Source of the DNA: Cinclus cinclus
Lineage: Eukaryota > Chordata > Aves > Passeriformes > Cinclidae
NCBI RefSeq assembly: GCF_963662255.1
Contig: NC_085052.1
Location: 35,784,654-35,848,653, forward strand
Length of the DNA stretch: 64,000 nucleotides
Reading direction: 5' to 3'
The notes under the pieces are model-generated. The model saw only the letters and a program-made list of their open reading frames with translations, did not search any database and was not told the origin of the DNA. A program made the translations under genes and the position numbers. Shown piece by piece: positions 23,310 through 35,426 of this stretch (position 1 is its first letter; each line of letters starts with the position of its first letter).

Positions 23310-26300
23310 ATTGTGACACCACAGAGGTTAAGAGAAGCAAGGAACCATTGTGACCCAATGCAGGCTAACAATCTAATGATCCCTTTTGACACCAATGGGC
23401 CTAAAAGGGGCAGGGATGTATTGTGAAAGCATGGGGCCCAAGTAAATCCTGGTACAATTACGCCACCATGGAGGCCAAGATTTAAATGATTCATTGTGAC
23501 ATCAAGTGGCCTAAAAGGGCATGGGATGCATTGTGACAGCACAGGGGTTAAGAGAAGAAAGGAACCATTGTGACCCAATGCAGGCTAACAATCTAATGAT
23601 CCCTTGTGACACCAATGGGCCTAAAAGGGCCAGGGATGAATTGTGACAGCATGGGGCCCAATAGAAACAAGGAACCATTATGACACCATGGAGGCCAAGA
23701 ATCAAATGATTCATTGTGACATCAAGTGGCCTAAAAGGGCATGGGATGCATTGTGACACCACAGAGGCAAGAGAAGCAAGGAACCATTGTGACCCAATGC
23801 AGGCTAACAATCTAATGATCCCTTGTGACACCAATGGGCATAAAAGGGGCAGGGATGAATTGTGAAAGCATGGGGCCCAAGTAAAACCTGGTACAATTAT
23901 GCCACCATGGAGGCCAAGAATCAAATGATTCATTGTGACATCAAGTGGCCTAAAAGGGCATGGGATGCATTGTGACACCACAGGGGTTAAGAGAAGCAAG
24001 GAACCATTGTGACCCAATGCAGGCTAACAATCTAATGATCCCTTGTGGCACCAGGGGCTATAAAAAGGGCCAGGGATGGATTGTTACAGCACGGGGACCA
24101 ATAGAAGCAAGCATCTATTATGCCACCGTGGAGACCAAGAATCAAATGATTCATTGTGACATCATGTGGCCTAAAAGTGCATGGGATGCATTGTGACACC
24201 ACAGAGGTTAAGAGAAGCAAGGAACTATTGTGACCCAATGCAGGCTAACAATCTAATGATCCCCTGTGACACCAATGGGCCTAAAAGGGGCAGCGATGAA
24301 TTGTGAAAGCATGGGACCCATTTAAACCTGGTACAATTCTGCCACCATGGAGGCCAAGAATCAAATGATTCATTGTGACATCAAGTGGCCTAAAAGGGCA
24401 TGGGATGCATTGTGACACCACAGAGGTTAAGAGAAGCAAGGATCCATTGTGACCCAATGCAGGCTACCAATCTAATGATCCCTTGTGGCACCAGGGGATA
24501 TAAAAAGGGCCAGGGATGGATTGTTACAGCACTCGGACCAATAGAAGCAAGGATCTATTATGCCACCATGGAGGCCAAGAATCAAATGATTCATTGTGAC
24601 ATCAAGTGGCCTAAAAGGGCATGGGATGCATTGTGACAGCACAGGGGTTAAGAGAAGCAAGGATCCATTGTGACCCAATGCAGGCTACCAATCTAATGAT
24701 CCCTTGTGGCACCAGGGGGTATAAAAAGGGCCAGGGATGGATTGTTACAGCACGGGGACCAATAGAAGAAAGGATCTATTATGCCACCATGGAGGCCAAG
24801 AATCAAATGATTCATTGTGACATCAAGTGGCCTAAAAGGGCATGGGATGCATTGTGACAGCACAGGGGTTAAGAGAAGCAAGGAACCATTGTGACCCAAT
24901 GCAGGCTAACAATCTAAGAATCCCTTTTGACACCAGGGGGCGCAAAAGGACCACGGATGAACTCTGACAGCATGGGGACCTATAGAAGCAAGGAACCATT
25001 ATGACACCATGAAGGCCAAGAATCACATGGTTCATTGTGACATCAAGTGGCCTAAAAGGGCTTGGCATGCATTGTGACAGCACACAGGTTAAGAGAAGCA
25101 AGGAACCATTGTGACCCAATGCAGGCTAACAATCTAATGATCCCTTGTGGCACCAGGGGGTATAAAAAGGGCCAGGGATGGATTGTTACAGCACGGGGAC
25201 CAATAGAAGCAAGGATCTATTATGCCACCGTGGAGGCCAAGAATCAAATGATTCATTGTGACATCAAGTGGCCTAAAAGGGCATGGGATGCATTGTGACA
25301 CCACAGGGGTTAACAGAAGCAAGGATCCATTGTGACCCAATGCAGGCTACCAATCTAATGATCCCTTGTGGCACCAGGGGGTATAAAAAGGGCCAGGGAT
25401 GGATTGTTACAGCACGGGGACCAATAGAAGCAAGGATCTATTATGCCACCGTGGAGGCCAAGAATCAAATGATTCATTGGGACATCATGTGGCCTAAAAG
25501 GGCATGGGATGCATTGTGACACCACAGGGGTTAAGAGAAGCAAGGATCCATTGTGACCCAATGGAGGCTAATAATCCCAGGATCCCATTTGACACCAGGA
25601 GGCGTAAAAGGGCCAGGGAATAATTGTGACAGCATGGGGCCCAATTAAAACCTGGTACAATTACGCCCCCATGGAGGCCAAGATTTAAATGATTCATTGT
25701 GACATCAAGTGGCCTAAAAGGGCATGGGATGCATTGTGACAGCACAGGGGTTAAGAGAAGCAAGGATCCATTGTGACCCAATGGAGGCTAATAATCCCAG
25801 GATCCCATTTGACACCAGGGGGCGTAAAAGGGCCAGGGATGAATTGTGACAGCATGGGGCCCAATAGAAACAAGGAACCATTATGACACCATGGAGGCCA
25901 AGAATCAAATGATTCATTGGGACATCAAGTGGCCTAAAAGGGCATGGGATGCATTGTGACAGCACAGGGGTTAAGAGAAGCAAGGATCCATTGTGACCCA
26001 ATGCAGGCTACCAATCTAATGATCCCTTGTGGCACCAGGGGGTATAAAAAGGGCCAGGGATGGATTGTTACAGCACGGGGACCAATAGAAGCAAGGATCT
26101 ATTATGCCACCGTGGAGGCCAAGAATCAAATGATTCATTGGGACATCATGTGGCCTAAAAGGGCATGGGATGCATTGTGACACCACAGGGGTTAAGAGAA
26201 GCAAGGATCCATTGTGACCCAATGGAGGCTAACAATCTAATGATCCCTTTTGACACCAATGGGCCTAAAAGGGGCAGGGATGTATTGTGAAAGCATGGGG

Positions 26301-29038
26301 CCCAATTAAAACCTGGTACAATTACGCCACCATGGGTGCCAAGATTTAAATGATTCATTGTGACATCAAGTGGCCTAAAAGGGCATGGGATGCATTGTGA
26401 CAGCACAGGGGTTAAGAGAAGCAAGGAACCATTGTGACCCAATGCAGGCTAACCATCTAATGATCCCTTGTGGCACCAGGGGGTATAAAAAGGGCCAGGG
26501 ATGGATTGTTACAGCACGGGGACCAATAGAAGCAAGGATCTATTATGCCACCGTGGAGGCCAAGAATCAAATGATTCATTGTGACATCATGTGGCCTAAA
26601 AGGGCATGGGATGCATTGTGACAGCACAGGGGTTAAGAGAAGCAAGGATCCATTGTGACCCAATGGAGGCTAACAATCTAATGATCCCTTTTGACACCAA
26701 TGGGCCTATAAGGGGCAGGGATGTATTGTGAAAGCATGGGGCCCAATTAAAACCTGGTACAATTACGCCACCATGGAGGCCACGATTTAAATGATTCATT
26801 GTGACATCAAGTGGCCTAAAAGGGCATGGGATGCATTGTGACACCACAGGGGTTAAGAGAAGCAAGGAACCATTGTGACCCAATGCAGGCTAACAATCTA
26901 ATGATCCCTTGTGACACCAATGGGCCTAAAAGGGGCAGGGATGAATTGTGATAACATGGGGCCCAATAGAAACAAGGAACCATTATGACACCATGGAGGC
27001 CAAGAATCAAATGATTCGTTGTGACATCAAGTGGCCTAAAGGGCATGGGATGCATTGTGACACCACAGGGGTTAAGAGAAGCAAGGAACCATTGTGACCC
27101 AATGCAGGCTAACAATCTAAGAATCCCTTTTGACACTAGGCGGCGCAAAAGGACCACGGATGAACCTTGACAGCATGGGGACCTATAGAAGCAAGGAACC
27201 ATTATGACACCATGAAGGCCAAGAATCAAATGGTTCATTGTGACATCAAGTGGCCTAAAAGTGCTTGGAATGCATTTTGACTCCACAGAGGTTAAGAGAA
27301 GCAAGGAACCATTGTGACCCAATGCAGGCTAACAATCTAATGATCCTTTGTGGCACCAGGGGGTGTAAAAAGGGCCAGGGATGGATTGTTACAGCACGGG
27401 GGCGAATAGAAGCATTGATCTATTATGCCACCGTGGAGGCCAAGAATCAAATGATTCATTGTGACATCAAGTGGCCTAAAAGGGCATGGGATGCATTGTG
27501 ACACCACAGGGGTTAAGAGAAGCAAGGAACCATTGTGACCCAATGCAGGCTAACAATCTAATGATCCCTTGTGGCACCAGGGGGCAAAAAAAGGGCCAGG
27601 GATGGATTGTTACAGCACGGGGACCAATAGAAGCAAGGATCTATTATGCCACCGTGGAGGCCAAGAATCAAATGATTCATTGTGACATCAAGTGGCCTAA
27701 AAGGGCATGGGATGCATTGTGACAGCACAGGGGTTAAGAGAAGCAAGGATCCATTGTGACCCAATGCAGGCTACCAATCTGATGATCCCTTGTGGCACCA
27801 GGGGGTATAAAAAGGGCCAGGGATGGATTGTTACAGCACGGGGACCAATAGAAGCAAGGATCTATTATGCCACCGTGGAGGCCAAGAATCAAATGATTCA
27901 TTGGGACATCATGTGGCCTAAAAGGGCATGGGATGCATTGTGACACCACAGGGGTTAAGAGAAGCAAGGATCCATTGTGACCCAATGCAGGCTAACAATC
28001 TAATGATCCCTTTTGACACCAATGGGCCTAAAAGGGGCAGGGATGTATTGTGAAAGCATGGGGCCCAATTAAAACCTGGTACAATTACGCCACCATGGAG
28101 GCCAAGATTTAAATGATTCATTGTGACATCAAGTGGCCTAAAAGGGCATGGGATGCATTGTGACAGCACAGGGGTTAAGAGAAGCAAGGAACCACTGTAA
28201 CCCAATGCAGGCTAACAATCTAATGATCCCTTGTGACACCAATGGGCCTAAAAGGGGCAGGGATGAATTGTGAAAGCATGGGGCCCAAGTAAAACCTGGT
28301 ATAATTATGCCACCATGGAGGCCAAGAATCAAATGATTCATTGTGACATCAGGTGGCCTAAAAGGGCATGGGATGCATTGTGACACCACAGGGGTTAAGA
28401 GAAGCAAGGAACCATTGTGACCCAATGCAGGCTAACAATCTAATGATCCCTTTTGACACCAGGGGGCGCAACAGGACCACGGATGAACCTTGACAGCGTG
28501 GGGACCTATAGAAGCAAGGAACCATTATGACACCATGAAGGCCAAGAATCAAATGGTTCATTGTGACATCTAGTGGCCTAAAAGGGTTTGGAATGCATTG
28601 TGACACCACAGAGGTTAAGAGAAGCAAGGAACCATTGTGACCCAATGCAGGCTAACAATCTAATGATCCCTTGTGGCACCAGGGGGCAAAAAAAGGGCCA
28701 GGGATGCATTGTTACAGCACGGGGACCAATAGAAGCAAGGATCTATTATGCCACCGTGGAGGCCAAGAATCAAATGATTCATTGCGACATCAAGTGGCCT
28801 AAAAGGGCATGGGATGCATTGTGACAGCACAGGGGTTAAGAGAAGCAAGGATCCATTGTGACCCAATGCAGGCTACCAATCTAATGATCCCTTGTGGCAC
28901 CAGGGGGTATAAAAAGGGCCAGGGATGGATTGTTACAGCACGGGGACCAATAGAAGCAAGGATCTATTATGCCACCGTGGAGGCCAAGAATCAAATGATT
29001 CATTGTGACATCAAGTGGCCTAAAAGGGCATGGGATGC
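23310..29038 (+). repeat. 26-monomer version of the 30-monomer unit, copy 2
   Basis: It begins with the same E monomer as 16698 and follows the same order, apart from the missing E-D-B-B segment and a single-base deletion near 27040. It ends at about 29112, where the earlier copy continues with CCCTTTTGACACC (E) and this one with CCCTTGTGACACC (A). A few substitutions separate the copies, for example GGGACAG against GGGGCAG near 24287 and CACAGAGG against CACACAGG near 25085. Confidence 0.85.
26835..27053 (+). repeat. 219-bp A/C monomer with single-base deletion
   Basis: GGCCTAAAGGGCATGGG replaces GGCCTAAAAGGGCATGGG near 27033-27049. The parental copy at 21105-21324 has the full length, so the deletion happened after the 30-monomer unit was duplicated. 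It joins two minus-strand frames into a 168-codon open frame (26816-27322), which is a chance effect. Confidence 0.85.
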
Positions 29039-31241
29039 ATTGTGACACCACAGAGGTTAAGAGAAGCAAGGAACCATTGTGACCCAATGCAGGCTAACAA
29101 TCTAATGATCCCTTGTGACACCAATGGGCCTAAAAGGGCCAGGGATGAATTGTGAAAGCATGGTGCCCAAGTAAAACCTGGTACAATGATGCCACCATGG
29201 AGGCCAAGAATCAAATGATTCATTGTGACATCAAGTGGCCTAAAAGGGCATGGGATGCATTGTGACACCACAGGGGTTAAGAGAAGCAAGGATCCATTGT
29301 GACCCAATGGAGGCTAACAATCTAATGATCCCTTTTGACACCAATGGGCCTATAAGGGGCAGGGATGTATTGTGAAAGCATGGGGCCCAATTAAAACCTG
29401 GTACAATTACGCCACCATGGAGGCCACGATTTAAATGATTCATTGTGACATCAAGTGGCCTAAAAGGGCATGGGATGCATTGTGACAGCACAGGGGTTAA
29501 GAGAAGCAAGGAACCATTGTGACCCAATGCAGGCTAACAATCTAATGATCCCTTGTGACACCAATGGGCCTAAAAGGGGCAGGGATGAATTGTGACAGCA
29601 TGGGGCCCAATAGAAACAAGGAACCATTATGACACCATGGAGGCCAAGAATCAAATGATGCATTGTGACATCAAGTGGCCTAAAAGGGCATGGGATGCAC
29701 TGTGACACCACAGAGGTTAAGAGAAGCAAGGAACCATTGTGACCCAATGCAGGCTAACAATCTAATGATCCCTTGTGACACCAATGGACCTAAAAGGGGC
29801 AGGGATGAATTGTGAAAGCATGGGGCCCAAGTAAAACCTGGTACAATTCTGCCACCATGGAGGCCAAGAATCAAATGATTCATTGTGACATCAAGTGGCC
29901 TAAAAGGGCATGGGATGCATTGTGACACCACAGGGGTTAAGAGAAGCAAGGAACCATTGTGACCCAATGCAGGCTAACAATCTAATGATCCCTTGTGGCA
30001 CCAGGGGGTATAAAAAGGGCCAGGGATGGATTGTTACAGCACGGGGACCAATAGAAGCAAGGATCTATTATGCCACCGTGGAGGCCAAGAATCAAATGAT
30101 TCATTGCGACATCAAGTGGCCTAAAAGGGCATGGGATGCATTGTGACACCACAGGGGTTAAGAGAAGCAAGGATCCATTGTGACCCAATGCAGGCTACCA
30201 ATCTGATGATCCCTTGTGGCACCAGGGGGTATAAAAAGGGCCAGGGATGGATTGTTACAGCACGGGGACCAATAGAAGCAAGGATCTATTATGCCACCGT
30301 GGAGGCCAAGAATCAAATGATTCATTGGGACATCAAGTGGCCTAAAAGGTCATGGGATGCATTGTGACACCACAGGGGTTAAGAGAAGCAAGGATCCATT
30401 GTGACCCAATGCAGGCTAACAATCTAATGATCCCTTTTGACACCAATGGGCCTAAAAGGGGCAGAGATGTATTGTGAAAGCATGGGGCCCAAGTAAAACC
30501 TGGTACAATTATGCCACCATGCAGGCCAAGAATCAAATGATTCATTGTGACATCAGGTGGCCTAAAAGGGCATGGGATGCATTGTGACACCACAGGGGTT
30601 AAGAGAAGCAAGGAACCATTGTGACCCAATGCAGGCTAACAATCTAAGAATCCCTTTTGACACCAGGGGGCGCAACAGGACCACGGATGAACCTTGACAG
30701 CGTGGGGACCTATAGAAGCAAGGAACCATTATGACACCATGAAGGCCAAGAATCAAATGGTTCATTGTGACATCTAGTGGCCTAAAAGGGTTTGGAATGC
30801 ATTGTGACACCACAGAGGTTAAGAGAAGCTAGGAACCATTGTGACCCAATGCAGGCTAACAATCTAATGATCCCTTGTGGCACCAGGGGGCAAAAAAAGG
30901 GCCAGGGATGGATTGTTACAGCACGGGGACCAATAGAAGGAAGGACCTATTATGCCACCGTGTAGGCCAAGAATCAAATGATTCATTGTGACATCAAGTG
31001 GCCTAAAAGGGCATGGGATGCATTGTGACAGCACAGGGGTTAAGAGAAGCAAGGATCCATTGTGACCCAATGGAGGCTAATAATCACAGGATCCCATTTG
31101 ACACCAGGGGGCGTAAAAGGGCCAGGGATGAATTGTGACAGCATGGGGCCCAATAGAAACAAGGAACCATTATGACACCATGGAGGCCAAGAATCAAATG
31201 ATTCATTGTGACATCATGTGGCCTAAAAGGGCATGGGATGC
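29039..31241 (+). repeat. Transitional segment, ten monomers, mixed families
   Basis: The order is A(29039) E(29259) A/C(29479) A(29699) B(29919) B(30140) E/A(30361) D(30581) B''(30801) C(31022). The part from about 29.6 kb recurs at about 38.4 kb, first at an offset of 8,811 bp and then, after one B monomer, at 8,590 bp. Shared markers are ATGATGCATTGTGAC near 29657/38468 and GAAGCTAGGAACC near 30826/39416. Confidence 0.8.
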
Positions 31242-33884
31242 ATTGTGACAGCACAGGGGTTAAGAGAAGCAAGGATCCATTGTGACCCAATGCAGGCTAA
31301 CAATCTAATGATCCCTTGTGGCACCAGGGGGTATAAAAAGGGCCAGGGCTGGATTGTTACAGCACGGGGACCAATAGAAGCAAGGATCTATTATGCCACC
31401 CTGGAGGCCAAGAATCAAATGATTCATTGTGACATCAAGTGGCCTAAAAGGTCATGGGATGCATTGTGACACCACAGAGGTTAAGAGAAGCAAGGAACCA
31501 TTTTAACCCAATGCAGGCTAACAATCTAATGATCCCTTGTGACACCAATGGGCCTAAAAGGGGCAGGGATGAATTGTGAAAGCATGGGGCCCAAGTAAAA
31601 CCTGGTACAATTATGCCACCATGGAGGCCAAGAATCAAATGATTCATTGTGACATCAGGTGGCCTAAAAGGGCATGGGATGCATTTTGACACCACAGGGG
31701 TTAAGAGAAGCAAGGAACCATTGTGACCCAATGCAGGCTAACAATTTAAGAATCCCTTTTGACACCAGGGGGCGCAAAAGGACCACGGATGAACCTTGAC
31801 AGCGTGGGGACCTATAGAAGCAAGGAACCATTATGACACCATGAAGGCCAAGAATCAAATGGTTCATTGTGACATCTAGTGGCCTAAAAGGGTTTGGAAT
31901 GCATTGTGACACCACAGTGGTTAAGAGAAGCAAGGAACCATTGTGACCCAATGCAGGCTAACAATCTAATGATCCCTTGTGGCACCAGGGGGCATAAAAA
32001 GGGCCAGGGATGGATTGTTACAGCACGGGGACCAATAGAAGCAAGGACCTATTATGCCATCGTGTAGGCCAAGAATCAAATGATTCATTGTGACTTCATG
32101 TGGCCTAAAAGGGCATGGGATGCATTGTGACACCACAGGGGTCAAGAGAAGCAAGGATCCATTGTGACCCAATGGAGGCTAACAATCTAATGATCCCTTT
32201 TGACACCAATGGGCCTAAAAGGGGCAGGGATGTATTGTGAAAGCATGGGGCCCAATTAAAACCTGGTACAATTACGCCACAATGGAGGCCAAGATTTAAA
32301 TGATTCATTGTGACATCAAGTGGCCGAAAAGGGCATGGGATGCATTGTGACAGCACAGGGGTTAAGAGAAGCAAGGATCCATTGTGACCCAATGGAGGCT
32401 AATAATCCCAGGATCCCATTTGACACCAGGGGGCGTAAAAGGGCCAGGGATGAATTGTGACAGCATGGGGCCCAATAGAAACAAGGAACCATTATGACAC
32501 CATGGAGGCCAAGAATCAAATGATTCATTGTGACATCATGTGGCCTAAAAGGGCATGGGATGCATTGTGACAGCACAGGGGTTAAGAGAAGAAAGGATCC
32601 ATTGTGACCCAATGCAGGCTAACAATCTAATGATCCCTAGTGGCACCAGGGGGCGCAAAGGGACCACGGATGAACTCTGACAGCATGGGGACCTATAGAA
32701 GCAAGGAACCATTATGACACCATGAAGGCCAAGAATCAAATGGTTCATTGTGACATCAAGTGGCCTAAAAGGGCATGGGATGCATTGTGACAGCACAGGG
32801 GTTAAGAGAAGCAAGGATCCATTGTGACCCAATGGAGGCTAATAATCCCAGGATCCCATTTGACACAAGGGGGCGTAAAAGGGCCAGGGATGAATTGTGA
32901 CAGCATGGGGCCCAATAGAAACAAGGAACCATTATGACACCATGGAGGCCAAGAATCAAATGATTCATTGTGACATCAAGTGGCCTAAAAGGGCATGGGA
33001 TGCATTGTGACACCACAGAGGTTAAGACAAGCAAGGAACCACTGTAACCCAATGCAGGCTAACAATCTAATGATCCCTTGTGACACCAATGGGCCTAAAA
33101 GGGGCAGGGATGAATTGTGAAAGCATGGGGCCCAAGTAAAACCTGGTACAATTATGCCACCATGGAGGCCCAGAATCAAATGATTCATTGTGACATCAGG
33201 TGGCCTAAAAGGGCATGGGATGCATTTTGACACCACAGGGGTTAAGAGAAGCAAGGAACCATTGTGACCCAATGCAGGCTAACAATTTAAGAATCCCTTT
33301 TGACACGAGGGGGCGCAACAGGACCACGGATGAACCTTGACAGCGTGGGGACCTATAGAAGCAAGGAACCATTATGACACCATGAAGGCCAAGAATCAAA
33401 TGGATCATTGTGACATCTAGTGGCCTAAAAGGGTTTGGAATGCATTGTGACACCACAGAGGTTAAGAGAAGCAAGGAACCATTGTGACCCAATGCAGGCT
33501 AACAATCTAATGATCCCTTGTGGCACCAGGGGGCAAAAAAAGGGCCAGGGATGGATTGTTACAGCACGGGGACCAATAGAAGCAAGGACCTATTATGCCA
33601 CCGTGTAGGCCAAGAATCAAATGATTCATTGTGACATCATGTGGCCTAAAAGGGCATGGGATGCATTGTGACACCACAGGGGTCAAGAGAAGCAAGGATC
33701 CATTGTGACCCAATGGAGGCTAACAATCTAATGATCCCTTTTGACACCAATGGGCCTAAAAGGGGCAGGGATGTATTGTGAAAGCATGGGGCCCAATAGA
33801 AACAAGGAACCATTATGACACCATGGAGGCCAAGAATCAAATGATTCATTGTGACATCATGTGGCCTAAAAGGGCATGTGATGC
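31242..33884 (+). repeat. H12 higher-order repeat, copy 5
   Basis: The order is B A D B' E C D' C A D B'' E' in the same phase as copies 1-3, starting at 31242, 31463, 31683, 31903, 32124, 32344, 32564, 32784, 33004, 33224, 33444 and 33665, and again spanning 2,643 bp. It lies more than 15 kb from the nearest other H12 copy on the left. Small private changes are GGCCGAAAAGG near 32326 and CCCTAGTGGCACC near 32636. Confidence 0.88.
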
Positions 33885-35426
33885 ATTGTGACAGCACAGG
33901 GGTTAAGAGAAGCAAGGATCCATTGTGACCCAATGGAGGCTAATAATCCCTGGATCCCATTTGACACCAGGGGGCGTAAAAGGGCCAGGGATGAATTGTG
34001 ACAGCATGGGGCCCAATAGAAACAAGGAACCATTATGACACCATGGAGGCCAAGAATCAAATGATTCATTGTGACATCATGTGGCCTAAAAGGGCATGTG
34101 ATGCATTGTGACAGCACAGGGGTTAAGAGAAGCAAGGATCCATTGTGACCCAATGCAGGCTAACAATCTAATGATCCCTTGTGGCACCAGGGGGTATAAA
34201 AAGGGCCAGGGCTGGATTGTTACAGCACGGGGACCAATAGAAGCAAGGATCTATTATGCCGCCGTGGAGGCCAAGAATCAAATGATTCATTGTGACATCA
34301 AGTGGCCTAAAAGGTCATGGGATGCATTGTGACACCACAGAGGTTAAGAGAAGCAAGGAACCATTTTAACCCAATGCAGGCTAACAATCTAATGATCCCT
34401 TGTGACACCAATGGGCCTAAAAGGGGCAGGGATGAATTGTGAAAGCATGGGGCCCAAGTAAAACCTGGTACAATTATGCCACCATGGAGGCCAAGAATCA
34501 AATGATTCATTGTGACATCAGGTGGCCTAAAAGGGCATGGGATGCATTGTGACACCACAGGGGTTAAGAGAAGCAAGGAACCATTGTGACCCAATGCAGG
34601 CTAACAATTTAAGAATCCCTTTTGACACCAGGGGGCGCAAAAGGACCACGGATGAACCTTGACAGCGTGGGTACCTATAGAAGCAAGGAACCATTATGAC
34701 ACCATGAAGGCCAAGAATCAAATGGTTCATTGTGACATCTAGTGGCCTAAAAGGGTTTGGAATGCATTGTGACACCACAGTGGTTAAGAGAAGCAAGGAA
34801 CCATTGTGACCCAATGCAGGCTAACAATCTAATGATCCCTTGTGGCACCAGGGGGCATAAAAAGGGCCAGGGATGGATTGTTACAGCACGGGGACCAATA
34901 GAAGCAAGGACCTATTATGCCATCGTGGAGGCCAAGAATCAAATGATTCATTGTGACTTCATGTGGCCTAAAAGGGCATGGGATGCATTGTGACACCACA
35001 GGGGTCAAGAGAAGCAAGGATCCATTGTGACCCAATGGAGGCTAACAATCTAATGATCCCTTTTGACACCAATGGGCCTAAAAGGGGCAGGGATGTATTG
35101 TGAAAGCATGGGGCCCAATTAAAACCTGGTACAATTACGCCACAATGGAGGCCAAGATTTAAATAATTCATTGTGACATCAAATGGCCTAAAAGGGCATG
35201 GGATGCATTGTGACAGCACAGGGGTTAAGAGAAGCAAGGATCCAATGTGACCCAATGGAGGCTAATAATCCCTGGATCCCATTTGACACCAGGGGGCGTA
35301 AAAGGGCCAGGGATGAATTGTGACAGCATGGGGCCCAATAGAAACAAGGAACCATTATGACACCATGGAGGCCAAGAATCAAATGATTCATTGTGACATC
35401 ATGTGGCCTAAAAGGGCATGGGATGC
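33885..35426 (+). repeat. H12 partial: C, then B-A-D-B'-E, then C
   Basis: The C monomer at 33885 is the CCCTGGATCCC variant found at 181 and 3926. The following B(34105) A(34326) D(34546) B'(34766) E(34987) C(35207) match 14496-15817 at an offset of 19,609 bp. This includes AAATAATTC near 35162 and GATCCAATGTGACCC near 35249. The match ends within the C monomer near 35420. Confidence 0.83.
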
